The translations under genes were made by a program, and so were the position numbers. Below, one piece after another: positions 57,661 to 64,000 of a stretch of 64,000 nt of DNA. Below the pieces are notes generated by a model. It was not told the origin of the DNA. It did not search any database and saw nothing but the letters and a program-made list of their open reading frames with translations. Source of the stretch: Galeopsis tetrahit (Eukaryota; Streptophyta; Magnoliopsida; Lamiales; Lamiaceae); contig OY776119.1 of the NCBI GenBank assembly GCA_963675135.1, positions 11,633,156-11,697,155 on the forward strand, written 5' to 3'. Each line of letters starts with the position of its first letter. The stretch's first letter is position 1.

Positions 57661-57990
57661 ATGAAATTGAGGAAAATACAACAAGCCGCCGCAAAAAATA
57701 TGTTGAGAAGAAAAGTTGTATATTTCTTCAATTTCATGAAATTGAGAAAAATACAACAAGCCGCCGCAAAAAATATGTTGAGAAGAAAAGTTGTATTCTT
57801 CTTCAATTTCATGAAATTGAGAAAAATACAATAAGTTGTCGCCAAAAATATGTTGAGAAGGGAAGTTGTATTCCTCTTCAATTTCATGAAATTGATAGGA
57901 ATATAACAAACCACCGCCGAAAATATGTTGAGAAGAAAAGTTGTATTCCTCTTCAATTTCATGAAATTGAGAGGAATACAACAAGTTGAC
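57661..57990. repeat. 75-bp minisatellite with built-in palindromes
   Basis: Units start at 57661, 57736, 57811 and 57886, exactly 75 bp apart, with a partial fifth at 57961. Each unit junction has near inverted-repeat arms around TTTCATGAAA; the best, 57940-57982, has 22-bp arms with one bulged base. Because 75 is divisible by 3, ORFs run through it in several frames as 25-residue repeats; I do not regard these as genes. Confidence 0.92.
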
Positions 57991-58641
57991 GTCGTGTGAA
58001 GAGTGTGTCGAAAAAAAAAAAAAAGACACACGAAGTTACCTCTGATTTTGTGTTGTTGAATGCGTTCGTGCCTCCACTTTCTTCTTCTCAATGGAATGAT
58101 GTGAGCAAGAATGAGTGAACATGTGCCTCCTTTTATAGGATGATTTGAGGTTCAGTTAATAAAGGAAAGAATTGGAATTGGAAAGAAAAGAAAGCAATTG
58201 GGCCAAGAAACCTATGTGGACCTATGCTTAAATGACTTTGAGTTCAAAATTGGGCTAAATGATGGAAGCTGATGGGCTAAAAAAAAAAGTGTAATGGACC
58301 CAACCAATTAAAAAAAAGGGGGGCCCAATTCGACATTTAATTAAGGGAGATTAAAGTTGATATCATGGGTTTGGAAAATATATATATATACGGCCCGATC
58401 ACGAAAAAAAAAAAAAAAACGCCTTCACATTTGGCAAAAAAAAAAAAAAAAAAAAGAAGCACGAGTGTTATTGAAGAAGGGTTGGTGGGCAACCTATATA
58501 GGGCTTAGAAAATTTATCAAGCCAAGCAAGAGTGAACTCAAGTCGATTAATAAAGATGATTGAACTTTAAAGTTCAACAAGTTTCGTGCTCCATTCACTT
58601 CAAGACATAAATCGTCCGTGAACAAAGCACGAGGGGGCATT
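57991..58641. other. Non-coding stretch with reverse TATA box and poly-A runs
   Basis: On the - strand CCTATAAAAGG (about 58129-58139) resembles a core promoter pointing towards the minisatellite, so 57661-58360 may be part of another reverse LTR. Poly-A tracts occur at 58405-58420 and 58437-58455. GCACGAGGGGGCAT (about 58627-58640), just before the next LTR, resembles a polypurine tract. Confidence 0.45.
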
Positions 58642-59559
58642 TGTAAGCAAATTAAATTTGCACCCAATCAAATGAAGACACGTGGACAAATATATATTAA
58701 AATCAAATTAATTTACTATTTAAAATTGGGAATTTAATTAAATTAATTCTCGAATTAAATAGTCAAATTAATGATATTTAATATACACAATACGAGCCGG
58801 TCAAATTATACGAGTATCGAAATACTCGTAATTGGTGAGAATAAATTTAACTTACCATATACGGAGGAAATCAAATCACACATCTTCAAAAAAGGAAGAT
58901 AATTAAATTAAATCAATCAAGCCAATCAAATCGGCATCATCCAGTAAGAAGGCGCCACGTGGCACGGTAAAGAGGGAAAGTCTTCACTCCCTCACCCTAT
59001 AAATAGGGTCCCCTTTCATTCATTTCGAACACACAACACAAAAGCATTTCAAGACTCTAGAATTCTCTGCAGAGATTCAAGGCGTTCTTGAGCATTCGAA
59101 GGAGCTTCAAAGGCGTTCTTCACCCAAATCATCCGAAGTCGACGTTCAATCCGAGATTAAGGTGTTAAACCCCTCGAATCGGCGTTCTTCTCAGAGTGTT
59201 CTTCGCAAATCTTCGAAGATTTAAAGGCGTTCTTCGCGGATCCTTGAAGATTCAAAGACGTTCTTCATCGCATTCAAAGACGTTCGTCCAAAAGCTCCCC
59301 AAATCAGCGTTTAATCCAAAACAAGACATCAAGTCCTTGGATTAACGTTACGAACCTCCAAGTTCACTCGTGATCAAGATCGAAGCATAGATCTCGCCTA
59401 AAAAAACCGTTTAAGTCAAAGTCAACGATTGAAGAGAAGAATCAGAGGAAAATTAAATAGAGATTGTAAATCCACAAATTTCTCGGTTTAATCCGAAGAA
59501 AATATAATTGTATTTCAAATTCGTGTTTTTATATTAATTTCACGAAATTTGTTGTTACA
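58642..59559 (+). repeat. LTR next to copia pol fragment (family of LTR K)
   Basis: Candidate ends are TGTAAGCAAATT and TTGTTGTTACA, with a TATA box (TATAAATA) at 58998-59005 followed by a ~550-bp R/U5 rich in GGCGTTCTT units. The end is homologous to LTR K in reverse. The upstream purine run suggests a 3' LTR, yet pol follows directly, so its role is unclear. Confidence 0.65.
58998..59005 (+). promoter_or_regulatory. TATA box in LTR at 58642-59559
   Basis: CCCTATAAATAGGG, a strong plant core-promoter match, about 350 bp into the LTR. Confidence 0.6.
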
Positions 59560-59565
59560 ACGACA

Positions 59566-61719
59566 AAGGAAAGGGGAAACAGAAAGTGCAAGATTCTGTG
59601 AACCTTACAGATTTGGACATGTCCGCAGTGGTGACGGAGGTCAACATGGTGGACAACAAGAAAGAGTGGTTTGTGGACACCGGTGCCACTTGCCACGTCT
59701 GCTCGGAGAGATCTGCATTCTCATACTATTCTCCATCGGATGGGAGAAAGTTGTTCATGGTCAATCAAGCCTCATCTGAAGTGGCTGGAATTGGGTCAGT
59801 CGTGCTTAAACTGACATCCGGAAAAGAGCTAACATTGAAGAACGTGATGCATGTCCCAGACATCCGAAAGAATCTGATTTCAGGATCTCTTCTAGTTAGC
59901 AACAAATTTAGACTAGTCTTTGAAGCTGATAAGATAGTTCTAAGTAAGTTTGGTCAATTTCTCGGGAAGGGTTATCTCGAGAATGGTTTGTTTAAACTAA
60001 GCACAATGGTTGTAAGCCTCAACGGCAAACAAGTTATTAATGAAATTGTTTCTACTTCTGCGTATATCGTTGAGTGTTCCTCTTTATGGCATTCTAGATT
60101 AGGACATGTGAATCTAAAATCCTTAAAGCGATTAGTAAATCTCGATTTACTTAAAATTGATAACGTTGATACATCTAAACGATGTGAAATATGCACGGAA
60201 GCAAGAATGACCAAACTACCGTTTAAAACGGTTGAAAGGAACACCGCTGCTCCTCTAGACTTAATTCACACGGATGTATGTGATTTGAAGTTTGTACAAA
60301 CTAGAGGAGGGAAAAAGTATTTTATTACTTTCATAGACGATTGTACAAGATTTTGCTACGTTTACCTTTTAAAGAGTAAAGACGAAGCTATTGAAGCTTT
60401 TAAACGTTACAAAACTGAAGTAGAGAATCAATTAGACACTCGAATTAAATCAATTCGTAGTGATAGAGGTGGAGAGTACGTAGCTCCGTTTGAACAATTA
60501 TGTATTGAATCTGGGATTATACATCAAACGACAGCCCATTACTCACCTCAGTCTAATGGTGTTGCGGAAAGGAAAAACCGAACACTAAAGGAGATGATGA
60601 ACGCAATGTTAATCAGCTCTGGTCTACCTCAGAACTTGTGGGGGGAAGCGATTCTGTCGGCTAACCACATTCTGAATAAGATTCCTCATAAGATTAAGGA
60701 TCAAACTCCTTATGAAATATGGAGGAAACGAAAACCTTCATACAACTACCTCAAAGTGTGGGGGTGTTTGGCTAAGGTTGAAGTACCACTTCCTAAACAA
60801 GTTAAGATCGGCCCTAAAATAGTCGATTGTATCTTTATAGGATATGCTTCAAACAGTAGTGCCTATCGATTTCTGATTCACAAATCCGAAGTACCGGATA
60901 TGACAGAAGGCACTACGATTGAGTCAAGGAACGCAGTGTTCTTTGAGAATATCTTTCCTCTTAAGGAAAAAGGGGAAGACTGTTCGAGTAAGAGAACTCT
61001 CGAAGCAACAGACGACACTGTTAGTCCTTCCACTCAAGAGAGTGAAGAACCGAGACGCAGTAAGAGAGCTAGAATTGATAAAAATTTTGGTTCAGACATC
61101 ATTACTTATGTTTTGGAGGAAGAAGAACCTAAAACTATCAAGGAAGCAATGGCAAGACCAGATGCACACCTCTGGAAAGAAGCCATAAAAAGTGAATACG
61201 AGTCTATTCTCTTGAACCACACATGGGAGTTGGTTGACCTCCCTAAAGGTTGTAAGCCCTTAGGATGCAAGTGGATCCTTAGAAGAAAGTACAAAGCAAA
61301 TGGATCTGTTGATAAGTACAAAGCTCGTCTTGTTGCAAAGGGGTTTAAACAAAAGGAAGGGTATGATTTCTTCGATACATACTCACCAGTGACAAGGATC
61401 ACCTCCATTCGGGTGTTAGTCGCCATTACTGCGTTGCACAATCTCGAAATACACCAAATGGACGTTAAGACGGCGTTTCTTAATGGTGAGATGGATGCTG
61501 AAATATACATGGAGCAACCTGAAGGATATGTGGCTCCTGGAAACGAGAAAAAGGTGTGTAAACTCGTTAGATCACTATATGGACTTAAGCAAGCTCCAAA
61601 ACAGTGGCACTTGAAATTTGACAGTACAATGCTGTCAAATGGGTTTCGAATTAACGAATGTGATAAGTGTGTGTATGTGAAGGATACACCTACTGGATAT
61701 GTTATTGTGTGCTTATATG
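59566..61719 (+). pseudogene. pol: Copia pol of element F, lacking most of gag and everything after RT palm
   Basis: The frame enters in the basic C-terminal tail of gag (KGKGKQKVQ). Then come protease (WFVDTGATCHVCS), pre-integrase zinc region (HSRLGHVNL, CEICTEARM), integrase core (DLIHTDVCDL, IDDCTRF, SDRGGEYV, SNGVAERKN) and RT (MDVKTAFLNGEM, YGLKQAPKQWH). It belongs to a different copia lineage from A, B, D and E (DTGATCHVC protease; TNT1/Tork-like by appearance, uncertain). The primer site and most of gag are missing. The RT ends at VIVCLY, just before the catalytic YVDD, where CACTA element J is inserted. There is no internal stop before that. Confidence 0.9.
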
Positions 61720-61751
61720 CACTATGCCAAATTATGCTTTTTACAGCAGTT

Positions 61752-61910
61752 GAATAACAGCGGTTATTTTTAAAACCGCTGTTAAAACTTCAAAAACCGC
61801 TGTCATATGCATCTTTTTTCAGAACCGCTGTCATAGGTTGCACTTGTGCGCTGATAGACAGCAGTTTTTCGTAACCGCTGTGATATGTTTTAGTTATGCG
61901 CTGTAATAAC
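61752..61910. repeat. Subterminal AACCGCTGT repeats of CACTA element J
   Basis: Motif copies in both orientations spaced 15-50 bp apart; presumed transposase-binding sites by family analogy. Confidence 0.75.
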
Positions 61911-62704
61911 TTCTCTTATGGAATATAATCAAATTAATCTTTAAAAATAATTAAATAAAAAAAATATGATAATTTTTTTTTAAATTACTGATTTTTTTTA
62001 TGAAATACGATTAAATTCTCAAAAATAAATATATTAAAAAAATCAATTAAAAAAATAAATTAAAAAAATAAATCTTGTAATTAATCTTCAAAATTATATT
62101 TGGTTATTTCATATTTTTAAGATTTTATTGATTTATAAAGAATTTTATTTTTAATTCTATTATTTTTTAAGTTTTATCAATTAAGAAATATATGATGATT
62201 AACACAATATACGATTTTGATTAAATAAAGCTGCTCCTCTTTCTGTTAGAGGGGTCGCCGTCAGAGACACATTTTTTGCCTGCATTGCAGGCACCGTTGT
62301 CCGTCGGCGCACGGTAAGGAGAAATAAATTGATCATTCATGACATCAATGGGATTTGATTGTTGGTAGATTTCATGACATCAATGAGTAGTTCTAAAATG
62401 TTAGAGAAAAACATAAGAAACAAATTAAAGAATTAGGAAAAATCTAGAAAGAAAATCACGGCCATTCATAAACAAATAAAAAAGAAGATGTATGAAAACT
62501 CCCCTACTCATTCTCTTTCTCTAACGCCTATTATTATGACTCAATCATATATAGTATATTTGCTCCATTTGATGGTTGAAATATATATCTTAGAAAAAAA
62601 AGGTTGACTCTCTTTGGGAAGCACAAGACTTTCAACCTATATCCTTAATTCAACATACCATAAAAAAAAATATTATTTTGATCAAATTAATAAAAAAAAA
62701 AAAA

Positions 62705-63053
62705 GGTTAATTGCAAATTAAATCACCACCTTTCACTGGATTGCAATTTAATCTAAACTTTTGAATAATTGCAAATAAAATCACCACCTTTAAATATTGT
62801 TGCAATTTAAACTTCTTAATAGTTTCATTTGTGCTAAAATCTAACTTGGTTGGCGGATGTGACACCTTCTTAATGAAACAACATTGTTTTTTATTTCGAT
62901 CTAATCTCGAAACGTCAAATTCGGGCATAAATGAGATTGTCTAGAGTCTAAATTGCAACAATATTGAAAGGTGATGATTTTATTTGCAATTATTCAAAAG
63001 TTTAGATTAAATTGCAATTCATCGAAAGGTGGTGATTTAATTTGCAATTAACC
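62705..63053. mobile_element. Fold-back MITE (MULE-like termini)
   Basis: Two arms of about 113 bp (62705-62817 and 62940-63053) are near-perfect inverted copies starting GGTTAATTGCAAATTAAATC. They flank a ~120-bp centre. A-rich 8-9 bp runs on both sides could be the target duplication. Each arm is itself a degenerate tandem of AATTGCAAATNAAATCACCACC. No coding capacity. Confidence 0.85.
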
Positions 63054-64000
63054 CAAAAAAAACTATATGAAATAAATATTTATAAAAAAGAGAAAAACGT
63101 ATAACAATAAATATCCTAAAAATTATATATATATATATATATATATAGCAGTTAAAATTAATATATATGATTAATTAATAAAATAAAATAAAAAAATTTA
63201 TTAAAGATAAATATTTATAAATCAATAAAAAAATATCAAACATTTTTTTTAAAAAGCATGGAAGTAGAATCCGAGTTGAATTAAAAAAAGAAGATTAAAT
63301 TATAAAATTTATTTAATCCAAATAAGTTTTAAAACAATTCACATTTAATTATTATATATATATATATATGCTTATAAAATAAATTTGATATTTTAATTAT
63401 TATATGGTTATAAAATAAATTTGATATTTATTTAAAATAATTTCTAGGTTTTATTATTCTTATGTAAATATAAATTTAATTGGTCTTTTAAGATTTGTAT
63501 TTAATACGTACAGAGTTTTATATATTATATATATCATAAATTTAATTAGTTATTTAATCAATATTATCATGTAGTTATTATATTATATATAACTGTCCCA
63601 CCACCCCCTGTATATATGTTAAGTGAGGGTGTGCGGTTAATTAAAATCTAAATCACCCTCTGTATATGTTAAGTGAGACTGTGCGCGGTTAATTAAAATT
63701 TAAATTTCAGCACCGTACATTTGAAATCTAAAACATTTAAAATCTAAATTTCAGCGTCGTACATTTACCATGGAAGAAGAATGCCTAATGCACATAATCT
63801 CTGCCTCACTCGATGATGCACATTGTTCCCTTCTTCATTTTTCCTTCTTAATTCATTCCACATACTTCAGCGACTTGGCACCTTCTTCCAAGGGAACACA
63901 AGATTCATGTATGGAACGCACAAGATTCATGTATACATTAACATTCTCTTATAAACTTTTTTTTTTGTTAGTATCTTATATGTTTATTGTATATATATAC
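63054..64000. other. AT-rich non-coding DNA with microsatellites
   Basis: (TA)n runs lie near 63128 and 63352. A ~58-bp near-tandem duplication occurs at about 63605-63710 (GTATATGTTAAGTGAG... GGTTAATTAAAAT), followed by a duplicated TTTCAGC..CGTACATTT unit. No gene seen. Confidence 0.6.

Larger units (their letters stand above)
61720..64000 (+). mobile_element. CACTA (En/Spm) element J, left end, continues beyond window
   Basis: It begins CACTATGCCAAAT. The first 200 bp carry at least six AACCGCTGT/ACAGCGGTT motifs in both orientations, typical CACTA subterminal repeats. ATG (61717-61719) would be its 3-bp duplication. No matching right end was found before 64000 and no transposase is visible, so the full extent is unknown. 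Confidence 0.8.

Noticed and set aside
57585..58091. 168- and 137-aa - strand ORFs with 25-residue repeats
   Set aside because: They arise because the 75-bp unit is a multiple of three; two frames are open at once and there is no domain or plausible start context.
58642..61719. Treating the LTR and copia F as one intact 5' half of an element
   Set aside because: No primer site and almost no gag lie between them, and a polypurine-like run precedes the LTR.
1..64000. CRISPR array, bacterial operons or ribosome-binding sites
   Set aside because: Repeats are minisatellites or LTRs without unique spacers; all genes are plant transposon types.

Overview
The window reads as repeat-rich nuclear DNA of a flowering plant, probably a dicot. 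It is AT-rich. All recognisable coding sequence belongs to transposable elements: Ty1/copia LTR retrotransposons with plant initiator tRNA-Met primer sites, plus PIF/Harbinger, hAT, CACTA and MITE-type DNA elements. I found no host housekeeping gene, structural RNA gene or CRISPR array.

Layout. Positions 1-28416 are element A, a large sirevirus/Maximus-like Ty1/copia retrotransposon on the + strand whose first ~600 bp lie outside the window. A is interrupted by a nearly intact relative, element B (3650-18224, - strand, target duplication TTTGA), and by a solo LTR, C (25609-27016, duplication TCTAT). A itself sits in the intron of a PIF/Harbinger transposase gene (exon at 28495-28956, right terminal repeat ending at 29995). 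From 30 to 36.9 kb there is AT-rich DNA, a dimeric minisatellite (31.2-31.5 kb), a reverse-oriented LTR (K, 32246-33302), a promoter-like stretch and an LTR fragment (I, from 33735). A complete but mutated hAT element with an 8-bp target duplication occupies 36876-40182. Eleven base pairs past its right end starts element E (+ strand, 5' LTR, gag, pol), whose integrase is split by a 3.7-kb CACTA-like element (G, 45062-48760). E stops just after pol, where LTR-like sequence H begins (51124). Next comes element D (51981 to about 57640, - strand), reduced to its 3' LTR and third ORF. A 75-bp palindromic minisatellite, an LTR (58642-59559) joined directly to a different copia pol (59566-61719), and the start of a second CACTA element (J, from 61720) that carries a fold-back MITE complete the window.

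How the parts work together. A, B and E encode gag and pol (protease-integrase-reverse transcriptase-RNase H). A, B and D also carry a third long ORF (about 1,250 codons) between pol and the 3' LTR. It is the most interesting item: a conserved N-terminal domain, a variable acidic/Pro-Thr linker, a coiled coil and a conserved C-terminal domain, with no obvious membrane segment by eye. In all three copies it is preceded by similar promoter-like sequence. In A and B a second polypurine tract lies just after pol. B has an intact gag and third ORF and a single nonsense codon in pol, and its LTRs differ by only about 1%. A's LTRs differ by about 2.4%, which agrees with B being nested in A.
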